Positions 54,117-61,958 of a stretch of 64,000 nucleotides of DNA are shown piece after piece (the stretch's first letter is position 1; the number at the start of each line of letters is the position of its first letter). The notes below the pieces were generated by a model. It saw nothing but the letters and a program-made list of their open reading frames with translations. It ran no database searches and was not told where the DNA came from. The position numbers and the translations under genes were made by a program. Origin of the DNA: Rhodopirellula sp. SM50. GTDB lineage: Bacteria; Planctomycetota; Planctomycetia; Pirellulales; Pirellulaceae. The stretch spans positions 62,001 through 126,000 of the forward strand of contig NZ_NTFY01000064.1 of the NCBI RefSeq assembly GCF_002289565.1. The letters are read 5' to 3'.

Positions 54117-54749
54117 TTATGGCAAAGGTTGTGCCAATCCGGCGTCCTGGATTCTGGCACGTCTGCCGTGGCGGCTCTCCAGGTGAACATCCAGGGTCAA
54201 CAGGTTGCGGTTGCGAACGTTCTGCACCAACAGTTTGACGCGCCCGTCATGCCCCGCTTGGCGTTGCAATTCGGCACCTAACGGGTACAAACGGTCATCC
54301 ACCCAGCCGACCTGAAACCCTCCGACCGCGACGATGCGGTCGCCACGCTCCAGCCCCACGTCGCGGGCCGGGCTGCCGGGGGAGACCTGTGTGACGACCA
54401 CACCGGTATCGGTGTTATACGCATACACGCCCAGTTTCCAGCGGTGGCGATCCGGCGGTTGCCACTGAGGCGAGAGGCGTTGATCGTCGGGGGCAAGTTG
54501 CGTTTGGGGAACCGATCGGTTGTCGGGAACCGCACGAGTTCTCGGCATGCCTTCTTCGGTCCCCTGTTCTTCTCCGCCCTGCTCCTGCCGCATTTCGCTG
54601 CGCGGGATTCCACCTTCTCTCTGTGACGCTGCGTTACGCGATGAAGTTTCATTCTTCGAATCTGGCTGCTGCGCCATGGTCAGCGGCAGATAACCGACCA
54701 GCATGACAGAACACAGAGCAGTCGCCATCGACCATTGTGCAATCTTCAT
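54117..54749 (-). CDS. Secreted PDZ-domain protein
   Basis: ATG 54749 has ggagag 6 bases upstream and gives a signal peptide (MKIAQWSMATALCSVMLVGYLPLTMAQ); the frame is open to 54791. The 210 residues comprise that leader, a Gln/Glu/Arg-rich disordered part (about 27-105), then a PDZ fold (about 110-205) with VVVTQVSPGSPARDVGLERGDRIVAVGG, the typical ligand-groove region. There is no protease domain, so it may act as an adaptor or substrate-presenting module. Its 3' neighbour on the same strand is the CsbD-like gene, 105 bases on. Target unknown. Confidence 0.85.
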   Translation of the reverse strand: MKIAQWSMATALCSVMLVGYLPLTMAQQPDSKNETSSRNAASQREGGIPRSEMRQEQGGEEQGTEEGMPRTRAVPDNRSVPQTQLAPDDQRLSPQWQPPDRHRWKLGVYAYNTDTGVVVTQVSPGSPARDVGLERGDRIVAVGGFQVGWVDDRLYPLGAELQRQAGHDGRVKLLVQNVRNRNLLTLDVHLESRHGRRARIQDAGLAQPLP

Positions 54750-55173
54750 TGTTCTCTCCAAAACGGTGGGATGGGAGGCCTGGCTGCTCATCGTGGTGGG
54801 AAACCCAGCTCCTTTTCATCGGTGTCACACGCGTCCAAGAGTGGCCGGCCGTTCCAAATCACGGACGCAAAACCACGGTCGCAAAGCACATGCCGATCGG
54901 GCGCGCCGCTTGCAGTGCTTTCCCTTCGCCGGGCAACCCGTTTCGGCAGACCGAACACGGAGGCTTGCAAGGGGTAGTGGTGGCGTTATCCGCTTTACTC
55001 TTGGTAACCGTCAGCCCGTGCTCTACACCGGACTGGATCGGAAGCGATCGCATCAAGCGATTGTCGAGATCTGTCAGCGGATTGGCCAGCGACATCTGCA
55101 CAGTTACTACAGCGGAAGCGGGAGTTTCTCCCGCATCCGGAATCGATTGGGGGAGATCGGCGTTCGTCGTCGC
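54750..55173. other. Gap without a supported gene
   Basis: Several short frames cross this 424-base gap. None has a ribosome site, signal peptide or recognisable domain. No strong hairpin or repeat is seen. Confidence 0.5.
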
Positions 55174-55386
55174 CTATCGTTCGATGAGGTTGCGCGCCTC
55201 TTCGGCACCTTCCCAAAAGTAGCTCGGCTGGAGGGCGGAACGCACGGCCCCGGATAACATCGTGATTCCGAGCGAGCCGAGAAGTGATAGCAAGACGACT
55301 GCCAATGTCAGCGACGACTGAAGGATCGTCGCAAGGCTTAGAAATCCGTCAATCATGACGAATCCGACTGTTGCGATTCGTGACAT
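55174..55386 (-). CDS. Small membrane protein, unknown function
   Basis: The 70-residue product starts MSRIATVGFVMID at ATG 55386, with a strong aaggagtg 6 bases upstream; the frame is open to 55623 but the upstream part has no ribosome site and odd Cys/Arg-rich composition. It has one or two hydrophobic helices (about 8-48, FLSLATILQSSLTLAVVLLS onward) and an amphipathic end with WEGAEEARNLIER. No family recognised. It is divergent from the RhoN-type gene, so the 55387-55638 space between them should hold both promoters; no clear consensus was found there. Confidence 0.7.
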   Translation of the reverse strand: MSRIATVGFVMIDGFLSLATILQSSLTLAVVLLSLLGSLGITMLSGAVRSALQPSYFWEGAEEARNLIER

Positions 55387-55638
55387 GAGACACTCCTTAA
55401 TGAGATAAATTTTCGGTTCGTTAGTGCTTCGGCTAGCCAGCCCCATCGGTGATCGGGCTGGACATCGCTTCAGATTCCGCGGGTGCAAAACCTGCGCCGA
55501 AACCGGGCCGCGCGCCGATTCGCGAACACCTTCGTTGGCACACGATTCGCATCTCCCCCGCGTCGGTCGACATGACCAGACGACATGACCAGACCAATCA
55601 TGGACGCATGACCAACCATTCAAACCGGGGAGAGTTCA

Positions 55639-55935
55639 ATGCCTGGATGGACGGAAAAAGATGAACGACAGTATGAGCACGTCAAAGAAAGCCAACTTGA
55701 GCGCGGCAAGTCCACCGAAAACGCCAAAGAGGTCGCCGCTCGTACCGTCAACAAGCAACGTCGCACCGAAGGCCGCACGCCGGATACCACGACTCAAGGT
55801 ACCGGAAACCCCAACACCAAACTGGAGGATCGGACGGCCGATGAACTGCGCAATCGTGCCGCTGAACTTCATATCAAAGGACGCAGTAAAATGAAAAAAG
55901 CGGAATTGATCGATGCGATCCGCGATGTCAGTTAA
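55639..55935 (+). CDS. RhoN-domain protein of the plasmid-stabilisation-like family
   Basis: The 98 residues begin MPGWTEKDERQYEHVKES, then AKEVAARTVNKQRR, the conserved block of short proteins often labelled plasmid stabilisation or Rho termination factor-like in proteobacteria and planctomycetes. The C-terminal 35 residues (ADELRNRAAELHIKGRSKMKKAELIDAIR) are a RhoN/SAP-like helix-extended-loop-helix that can bind nucleic acid. ggggagag precedes ATG by 7 bases. There is no toxin partner and no plasmid gene nearby, so the family label should not be read as function. It is followed 29 bases later by the AI-2E permease gene on the same strand. Confidence 0.85.
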   Translation: MPGWTEKDERQYEHVKESQLERGKSTENAKEVAARTVNKQRRTEGRTPDTTTQGTGNPNTKLEDRTADELRNRAAELHIKGRSKMKKAELIDAIRDVS

Positions 55936-55964
55936 GTCCTAACCGATCCCATCCACCTCCTTGA

Positions 55965-57155
55965 GTGACAACATTGGATAGCGAATCAACCAACCGAATC
56001 CCCGTCAACCTGATACGTGCGATTACCGTACTGACGATCATCGTGGCCTTGGCAGCGGCTTTCGTTCTCGCCAGCGAAATCATTTTGATCCTGTTTCTCG
56101 GCGTCGTGTTCGGCGTGTTCCTCACCAAGTTGGCCGGATGGCTTTCGGCTCACTCGCCCGTCGGCTTTCGGGGGGCGCTGGCGATCGTCGTTGTCTCCTT
56201 GCTGCTGATCTTTTCCGCAACGGTGGCGTTCTTCTTCGTCCAGATCAACGAACAAATCGAAGCGGCGAATGAAAAAATCGACGAGGGGATGAATGAACTA
56301 CGCGATTTGGTCGAAGAGTATCCGGCTTTGGAAGCGACGCTCGCGTCGACACCGATTGTCTCCACGGCGCTCGGAGTTGAGAAAGACAAGAGCCAGCCAG
56401 AGGAAAACACGGAGGATGGCGACCAGGGTCGGAATCAGAAAAAGAGATCGTCAAAGCTAACGGGAGTCCAACTCGACAGCATTCCAGAGCCCGTTCAGCA
56501 GGCTGCCGGTTCGATCGGGGCGATGTTCAGAACGACGTTCGGATTGGTCGTCAACAGTCTGCTGATCTTTTTCGTCGGGTTGTTCCTGGCCGTCTCGCCG
56601 GGATCCTATCGCGACGGCATCGTTTCTTTGGTTGCCAAACCGAAGCGAAAGCGGATTGCGGAGGTACTGAATTCGACCGGCGAGACGCTCTGGCGGTGGC
56701 TGATCGGGCGATTCGGTTCGATGTTGGCAACCGGGTTGGGGGCGTTCCTGCTGCTGCTTGTGTTAGGAGTTCCGATGGCGGGTACGCTCGGCATTCTCAC
56801 CGCTTTACTGACCTTCATTCCTAACATTGGAGCGGCGATCGCGTTGGCCCTTGCCATTCTGTTCGCGCTGCCACAAGGCGTTGGGATTGTCGGAGCCGTC
56901 GTCGGCGGATACTTCGTCTTGCAACTGATCGAAAGCTATGTCGTGACGCCGCTGATCCAACAGAAAGCCGCATCGCTGCCACCGGCGTTGCTGATCGCGT
57001 TCCAGGCGATCATGGGCGTGTTGTTCGGATTCACCGGAGCCGCTGTCGCATCGCCCTTGCTCGCCGTCGGCAAAACAATGGTTGAGATGTTGTATGTCGA
57101 AGACTACCTGCAGTCAGATCAGGTGGCTACCAACGCGAGTTCAGCTTCGTCTTGA
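55965..57155 (+). CDS. AI-2E family transporter (PerM/UPF0118)
   Basis: This 396-residue polytopic membrane protein starts at GTG 55965, without a good ribosome site (TTG 55974 is possible). Helices run at about residues 12-60 and 67-90. A large cytoplasmic or periplasmic insert (about 95-180) includes an acidic then basic run (EENTEDGDQGRNQKKRSSK). Then come five or so further helices with the family signature FIPNIGAAIALALAILFALPQG (near 285) and SYVVTPLIQQKAASLPPALL. Family members export AI-2 or act as Na+/H+ antiporters or general permeases, so substrate cannot be inferred. It converges with the PLP decarboxylase gene 43 bases away. Confidence 0.9.
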   Translation: MTTLDSESTNRIPVNLIRAITVLTIIVALAAAFVLASEIILILFLGVVFGVFLTKLAGWLSAHSPVGFRGALAIVVVSLLLIFSATVAFFFVQINEQIEAANEKIDEGMNELRDLVEEYPALEATLASTPIVSTALGVEKDKSQPEENTEDGDQGRNQKKRSSKLTGVQLDSIPEPVQQAAGSIGAMFRTTFGLVVNSLLIFFVGLFLAVSPGSYRDGIVSLVAKPKRKRIAEVLNSTGETLWRWLIGRFGSMLATGLGAFLLLLVLGVPMAGTLGILTALLTFIPNIGAAIALALAILFALPQGVGIVGAVVGGYFVLQLIESYVVTPLIQQKAASLPPALLIAFQAIMGVLFGFTGAAVASPLLAVGKTMVEMLYVEDYLQSDQVATNASSASS

Positions 57156-57198
57156 GCGGCGGATCGACTCGACTTGAACACAGGAAACAGGGGGTGTT

Positions 57199-58716
57199 TT
57201 ATTCAACTCGCCGATCAATCTCGTCCAGCTCCATCACAGACAGGGTCTCGGAAACGACCAGGTTTTTTGCCAGCGGAAATTGATGCGATCGGCTTTCCAA
57301 AAAGTGCATCAAGTAGCCTGCGGTATTGGGAAACACAACCAAATCGCCCCGGGCGATACCCTGTGGAAACGTCAGCTTGCGTAGCGAAATCAGCTCGGAT
57401 TCGGTGCAATAGGCACCCACCAAGAAGCCCGATTTGGGGTCGTCGGCGGATCGATTGGTGCGGATCAGAATCGGATCGACAAGAAAGTCGGCGCTCGACG
57501 TCCGGCATTGGGTTCGGTTCATGGACAGCCCGATCAGCCAGTCGCCGTCTGCGTTCTGTTTGCGAAATTCGACGCGACTGATCGTCATGCCGCAGCCGTC
57601 CAACAAGCTGCGACCGGGCTCGCAGCGCAGTTCGATCCGCGCTTCCCGCAAAAGCTCCGCAATGGTGTTTCCCTCGATCACGCTGTCGAGAATGCTTGCC
57701 ATCCAGTTGCCGCGTACGGGCGACTGGTGATAAGGGTAGCTGTCTCGCCGGCCAAGGATTTGGCCCTGATGTTCGAGCAGACCGAGTCCGTGGTTGCGAT
57801 AGGTCAACGGATCACGCCGGCCGAGCAACGCGCGTTCATGTTGATGCCAAAATGTTTCCCATTGTTCCTCGTCGTCGAGGTAACTGATCGGGAACCCGCC
57901 CCCGATGTCCATGAACGATGGGCGGTGTCCGGCCGATCGAAGCAAGTCGATCCACCGGAGTGACTGGGTGATTCCCGAGACTCGCTGGCCGGCGTCGTAG
58001 CCGTCCAGGTGAAAGTGCACGCCCCGAACTTCGACGGGCAGATCGCACAACTGTTTGATGATGTCGGTGTCCGCCACCGCGTCGAAACCGAACCTTGTCG
58101 GTAATTTCGTCGCCTGGCGGGAGCCGTCGGCGTGTGGTCGTTGTTCGTCGCATGCTGGAAGCCCGCGCAACGAATCGTCGTGCAGGAATCCGCCCAGTCG
58201 TATCGCTATCGGCGCCCGTTTACCAACAGCCCGACAGCGACCGACGACCGCGTCGAGTTCGTCACGGTTGTCGATGGCAATGCATACTTGATGGGCGAGG
58301 CAGCAATCGATCAGATCGTCCGACTTGACCGCCGCCGTGCAAATGATGTCATCAGGACAGACCCCGCGTTGCAAACACTGCCGGAGCTCATTTTCACTCG
58401 CCGTATCCAAGCCCGCATCGCAACGAATCGCCTCGTCGACAAAGGACAAGCATTTGTTCGCTTTGCGGGCGAAGAAGATCTTCGATGGAACGCCCCTCGC
58501 TTCCATCTCGGATTGAATTTCAGCAATGTTCCGCGACATCGGTGTAGGGCAGATGACGTTCAACGGCGAGTCATGCTTGGTCACGATTTGTGTGACATGC
58601 TCGCTGGTGAGGAACTCGCACATCCATGGTTCGAGCCGAGCGGACAGGGGTGGGTTTCCCACACAGTTCTTGCGCAGGGTCCTCTCGCCTGTCATCACGC
58701 TAACGGTATCACTCAT
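57199..58716 (-). CDS. Fold-type III PLP decarboxylase (Orn/DAP/SbnH-like)
   Basis: The 505 residues have the alanine-racemase-like barrel of the ornithine/diaminopimelate decarboxylase family. PLP lysine is Lys85 in FFARKANK; the barrel holds GVHFHLDGYD (near 235) and the phosphate-binding DIGGGFPISY (near 275). The C-terminal part has CEPGRSLLDG (near 375) and an active-site Cys in AYCTESEL (near 447). It is longer than LysA (about 420), with an N-terminal extension of about 50 residues. Family members decarboxylate amino acids or, as in SbnH, a citryl-diaminopropionate intermediate. It is third in a cluster with an SbnA-like synthase and an FAD/NAD(P)-binding enzyme, which points to a diaminopropionate-derived product. 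Substrate is inference. Confidence 0.88.
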   Translation of the reverse strand: MSDTVSVMTGERTLRKNCVGNPPLSARLEPWMCEFLTSEHVTQIVTKHDSPLNVICPTPMSRNIAEIQSEMEARGVPSKIFFARKANKCLSFVDEAIRCDAGLDTASENELRQCLQRGVCPDDIICTAAVKSDDLIDCCLAHQVCIAIDNRDELDAVVGRCRAVGKRAPIAIRLGGFLHDDSLRGLPACDEQRPHADGSRQATKLPTRFGFDAVADTDIIKQLCDLPVEVRGVHFHLDGYDAGQRVSGITQSLRWIDLLRSAGHRPSFMDIGGGFPISYLDDEEQWETFWHQHERALLGRRDPLTYRNHGLGLLEHQGQILGRRDSYPYHQSPVRGNWMASILDSVIEGNTIAELLREARIELRCEPGRSLLDGCGMTISRVEFRKQNADGDWLIGLSMNRTQCRTSSADFLVDPILIRTNRSADDPKSGFLVGAYCTESELISLRKLTFPQGIARGDLVVFPNTAGYLMHFLESRSHQFPLAKNLVVSETLSVMELDEIDRRVE

Positions 58717-58764
58717 GTTTACTCACGGTTGCGATTCGGGATTGGAGTGCTTTGCCAACTTCGG

Positions 58765-58876
58765 GCGGAAAAGGGGACTGGTGGAAAAGGGGGCTGGTAC
58801 CAAAAAAGCGAAGCACCCTTCGGGCCATTTGGTTCTTGGTACCTGACCCCTTTCCGCTGGCCCCTTTTCCACTCGC
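58765..58876. repeat. Imperfect hairpin repeat, gcgaagcaccc-core family (copy 3, extended arms)
   Basis: Core gcgaagcacccttcgggcca is flanked by ggtaccaa / ttggtacc and further arms rich in ggaaaagggg / ccccttttcc, giving a longer, partly doubled stem. It lies in the 171-base gap between the FAD enzyme and the decarboxylase, so inside the presumed transcript. Confidence 0.8.
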
Positions 58877-58887
58877 ACCCCAAGACT

Positions 58888-60525
58888 TCAACGCGGGCGG
58901 AGCACGAGTGACTTTGACCATTTTTCAATGTGACCATGGAGTGTACGTGAGAGCGAATCATTGCCGACAACCCAGCCCTCGGTCGCGCGACCGAAAAGGT
59001 AGAGTCCCGGACGTTCTTCTGATCGAGAGTTGATCGCCTCTCCCGCGGTATCGACCTTGATCGCTCCCGTTGTCTCATCGCGTACCACCCAGCCGTCGGC
59101 AAGCAACGAAGCGAGGGGGCCGTTCGGCGAGATTTGGTTCGGGGCCGCAATCACGGCGTCGATGTGTGAGTCGAACGGGGTTGCGTCCAGGTCATCGTCC
59201 TGGTTGGTCAGTTCGACGATCCCGGCCTTGATGAGAGATAATAACCGCCGCAACGAATCCGCAGGAGGCCCAAAGGCGATCCGTTCCATTTCCACGGCGA
59301 CACGTTGGTATTTGGGCCATTGTAGTGAATTCAAGCCGCCGTGGCTGACGACGGTGACAATCTCCGGATAGAGCTTGCGCCAAGATTCACCTAGGGCGTA
59401 GGCGATGTTGCGGGGGCGCTGGCCGGTTGACACCATCACTGATCGTCGCATCGCTTTGTACGCCGAACGCGCGTCCATTCGATAGCGAGACCAACCGCGA
59501 TACCAATCGGCAACGTCTTTTTCTGTGACCGAGTTGCCATGCTGGACGAGCAATTCCGCGGCGGCCCGCTGGATGATCGAGAACACGTCTTTGTAAAAGT
59601 TGACGGTCGAAGGATCGGGAGTGATCGCTTTTAGCTGCTCTCGGAACGGGCCCCAGAAGTGGTCGGACAACTGTTCGATTGCCGCGGTCGGTTTGGCGAG
59701 CATGGGCCGGCCGGTTCGACTGTAGACGGTAATTGTTTTCGGCTCGCGGCCACTGGCACGGTACTCAACAGTCCGACCTGTTTGCACCAACGAGCCTCCG
59801 CGCCCCTCGGTCATTGCCAGAACCGCATCGAGCGCGGTCAGTCCAAATCCTCGGACCAAGACCCTCGACCCTGGCAAGACACATTGTTCAGAAAGGTTCT
59901 CCTGCACCGGAAAGACGAATCTCGCTGATTCGTTTTGTTCCAAGGTGTTCGATCGGCGAAGTCCTTCGTGACCGGTCGTGAGGACGACCACGTCAACCAA
60001 CTTCGTTTTGTCGCCGGAGGTCACTTCCCAGCCGGACCGCCGCTTTCGGATGCCGGAGACACGGCTGCTGATCACTTCATACGATCGTGCACCGCGAAGC
60101 TTTTCCTCCACGACCGCGTAACATTCATTCAAGTATTCTCCCACGATGGCACGTGGCACGTACTGGTCGTTCGAAGCAAACGCAGGGTAATGATCGACGA
60201 GCCAGCCGATCAGTGATGTTGACGGATGCGTGACGGATCCGGAATCTGTCTTCCAAAAATCCACATGCTGGGAAGCGAAATTCATGCGAAGCACATGGGG
60301 CTGTCGCGGATCGTAGACGCAACCTGCTCCCAGGGTCCGGCATGGTTCGTAGACGGAGATCTCGATGTTCGCGAGCGCTGCCGGTGACAAATTGCGACTC
60401 AGCGCTTCCAGGCATTGCAGCCCCCGCGGTCCGCATCCGATGATGGCCAGCCGCAGCGTGCCGGTTGCCTGCTCGGGAATCACGTTATCGTTCGATGTCG
60501 TGCGAACATCCAGGACGGAACTCAT
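58888..60525 (-). CDS. FAD/NAD(P)-binding oxidoreductase of the NAD_binding_9 type
   Basis: ATG 60525 is chosen: aaggag (60535-60540) is 9 bases before it but directly touches the alternative ATG at 60534. This start also makes an ATGA overlap with the upstream gene. The 545 residues begin with a dinucleotide motif IIGCGPRGLQCLEAL (near 28) and carry YEPCRTLGAGCVYDP and MNFASQHVDFW. A second Rossmann-like RVLVRGFGLTALDAV follows near 220, with FGRATEGWVVGNDSL near the C-terminus. The family (PF13454-like) is related to flavin N-hydroxylases and thioredoxin-reductase-like enzymes. Standing directly after an SbnA-like synthase, it could do the oxidative step that SbnB does elsewhere; this is inference. 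Confidence 0.88.
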   Translation of the reverse strand: MSSVLDVRTTSNDNVIPEQATGTLRLAIIGCGPRGLQCLEALSRNLSPAALANIEISVYEPCRTLGAGCVYDPRQPHVLRMNFASQHVDFWKTDSGSVTHPSTSLIGWLVDHYPAFASNDQYVPRAIVGEYLNECYAVVEEKLRGARSYEVISSRVSGIRKRRSGWEVTSGDKTKLVDVVVLTTGHEGLRRSNTLEQNESARFVFPVQENLSEQCVLPGSRVLVRGFGLTALDAVLAMTEGRGGSLVQTGRTVEYRASGREPKTITVYSRTGRPMLAKPTAAIEQLSDHFWGPFREQLKAITPDPSTVNFYKDVFSIIQRAAAELLVQHGNSVTEKDVADWYRGWSRYRMDARSAYKAMRRSVMVSTGQRPRNIAYALGESWRKLYPEIVTVVSHGGLNSLQWPKYQRVAVEMERIAFGPPADSLRRLLSLIKAGIVELTNQDDDLDATPFDSHIDAVIAAPNQISPNGPLASLLADGWVVRDETTGAIKVDTAGEAINSRSEERPGLYLFGRATEGWVVGNDSLSRTLHGHIEKWSKSLVLRPR

Positions 60526-61550
60526 TTTTGGCATCTCCTTTCTGCATAGTAATCATCGCTTTCGGCCAACTGACGAAGTGTGGTGGCGTCACAGCCAAGC
60601 GATTCTTGGACCCACTGGTCGTTAAAGACGGTCTGTAAATAGCGTGTGCCGGAATCGTGGAGGATTGCAACACAACGTTTTCCCACCAGTTCATCCTGCA
60701 TCCGCGAGACGGTCATCAGTACTCCGCCGGCGGACCCGCCGACGAGCATCGCTTCCCGTAAGGCCGCACGTCGACAGCCGACCACACAGTCGAGGTCGGA
60801 GACACGGTTGACGTCGTCAAACAGTTGTCCCACGGCAAGTTTTGGTTCTTTCCCGGCGCCCAGGCCGGGGATATGTCGAGGGCCGGCGGAGCCGCCGAAC
60901 AGCACGCTTCCTTCGGCGTCCACCGCGATCACGCGAACGTCGCGACTGCGCTGGCGCAAGTAATCGCGGCAACCTTGTGCGGTGCCGGTGCTGCTGGTGG
61001 CCACGAAGAGTACGTCGAAGCCGCCCTGCAACGCTTCGTCGATCTCCCGAATGGTCCCTTCATGGTGCGAACGCGGGTTGTCAGCATTGGCGTATTGGTT
61101 GGGCCAAAAACTGTTGACGTTGTGCTCAAGCAGTTCACACACCTTGGCGATCCGGGCAGCCAGAAAGTCGCCGCCCAATGGTTCTGTGACCATCACCACC
61201 TCTGCCCCCAGAGCCTTGATGATATCCAAATTCTGCTGCTGAGCGCGCGGGTCGACCACGCAGATAAATTTCAATCCGTGGAATCGGCATGCCTGGGCAA
61301 GGCCGATCCCCATGTTGCCCGAAGATGATTCGATCACTGTTGAATCGCTACGAAGATCACCTCGACGAAGCGCTTCTTCTAACATGAATCGCGCCGGTCG
61401 GTCTTTCGCACTGCCGCCGGGATTGGCAGCTTCTAATTTAGCGTACAGTTCGATCCGTGGATTCGCAAGAAAACGATTCAATCGAATCAACGGCGTGTTT
61501 CCGATCGCGTCCAGCACGCCATCAGAGACGTCTTCGTAGTTGTGTTGCAT
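60522..61550 (-). CDS. SbnA-like PLP synthase (diaminopropionate pathway, cysteine synthase fold)
   Basis: The 342 residues have the fold-II cysteine synthase pattern: DAIGNTPLIRL, PLP lysine Lys49 in GGSAKDRPA, ESSSGNMGIGLA (near 70) and STGTAQG (near 180). Features that separate SbnA from CysK are present: WPNQYANADNPRSHH, AVDAEGSVLFGG and PRHIPGLGAG. SbnA condenses O-phospho-L-serine with L-glutamate to N-(2-amino-2-carboxyethyl)-glutamate, the precursor of 2,3-diaminopropionate in staphyloferrin B and several antibiotics. It is the first gene of a three-gene minus-strand cluster. No sbnB-type (ornithine cyclodeaminase) gene is in the window. A plain cysteine or cystathionine synthase is less likely. 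Confidence 0.87.
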   Translation of the reverse strand: MQHNYEDVSDGVLDAIGNTPLIRLNRFLANPRIELYAKLEAANPGGSAKDRPARFMLEEALRRGDLRSDSTVIESSSGNMGIGLAQACRFHGLKFICVVDPRAQQQNLDIIKALGAEVVMVTEPLGGDFLAARIAKVCELLEHNVNSFWPNQYANADNPRSHHEGTIREIDEALQGGFDVLFVATSSTGTAQGCRDYLRQRSRDVRVIAVDAEGSVLFGGSAGPRHIPGLGAGKEPKLAVGQLFDDVNRVSDLDCVVGCRRAALREAMLVGGSAGGVLMTVSRMQDELVGKRCVAILHDSGTRYLQTVFNDQWVQESLGCDATTLRQLAESDDYYAERRCQK

Positions 61551-61958
61551 CTCGCGTTACTCACTCATCCTAAAAAATCAGCCCTCCGCGGTAGAGCAAC
61601 TGACGTGCCGGTGAAAACGCAAAGTGGAAAAGGAGCGTTGACGCATCAAGCTCGGGATTCGCAGAAGCAGGCTTCCTCGCGAGAGTCGAGCCTGATGGTC
61701 GCCGATTCGACTAAAGACCGACCCTCTGCGGAGTGCGGTTTCTGCAGATCGCACCGCTGAACGCAATGAGACCAATCTGGGTGGGAAACGCGCAAGGGGA
61801 AAGCGGGCACGCTGTGCGCGTTCGTGCAGGCGCGTCGCCTCGCTGCGGGGCCGCCCCTGGCACGTCGTTTGCGTCGAAGTCGAGCTCAACCGGCGAATGA
61901 AAGTCAACGCCGAGTTGGAACAAACTTTTCCCTGAGACTCCTGACCGAGGAACGACGA
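61551..61958. other. Divergent intergenic region
   Basis: This 408-base region should hold the promoters of the SbnA-like gene (minus) and the acidic secreted protein (plus). No confident consensus promoter, Fur-box-like palindrome or gene was made out by eye. Confidence 0.4.

Noticed and set aside
54859-55101. 80-residue minus-strand frame with four cysteines between the PDZ and small membrane protein genes
   Set aside because: The cysteines are not in a recognisable zinc pattern, there is no ribosome site, and overlapping frames on the other strand look equally good.
55639-55935. Plasmid origin or toxin-antitoxin locus suggested by the plasmid-stabilisation family name
   Set aside because: No toxin, partition or replication gene is nearby and the gene sits among chromosomal-type genes; the name is a database label only.
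61542-61760. 72-residue + strand frame upstream of the acidic secreted protein
   Set aside because: No ribosome site, signal or domain; it overlaps the start of the SbnA-like gene and lies in the expected promoter region.
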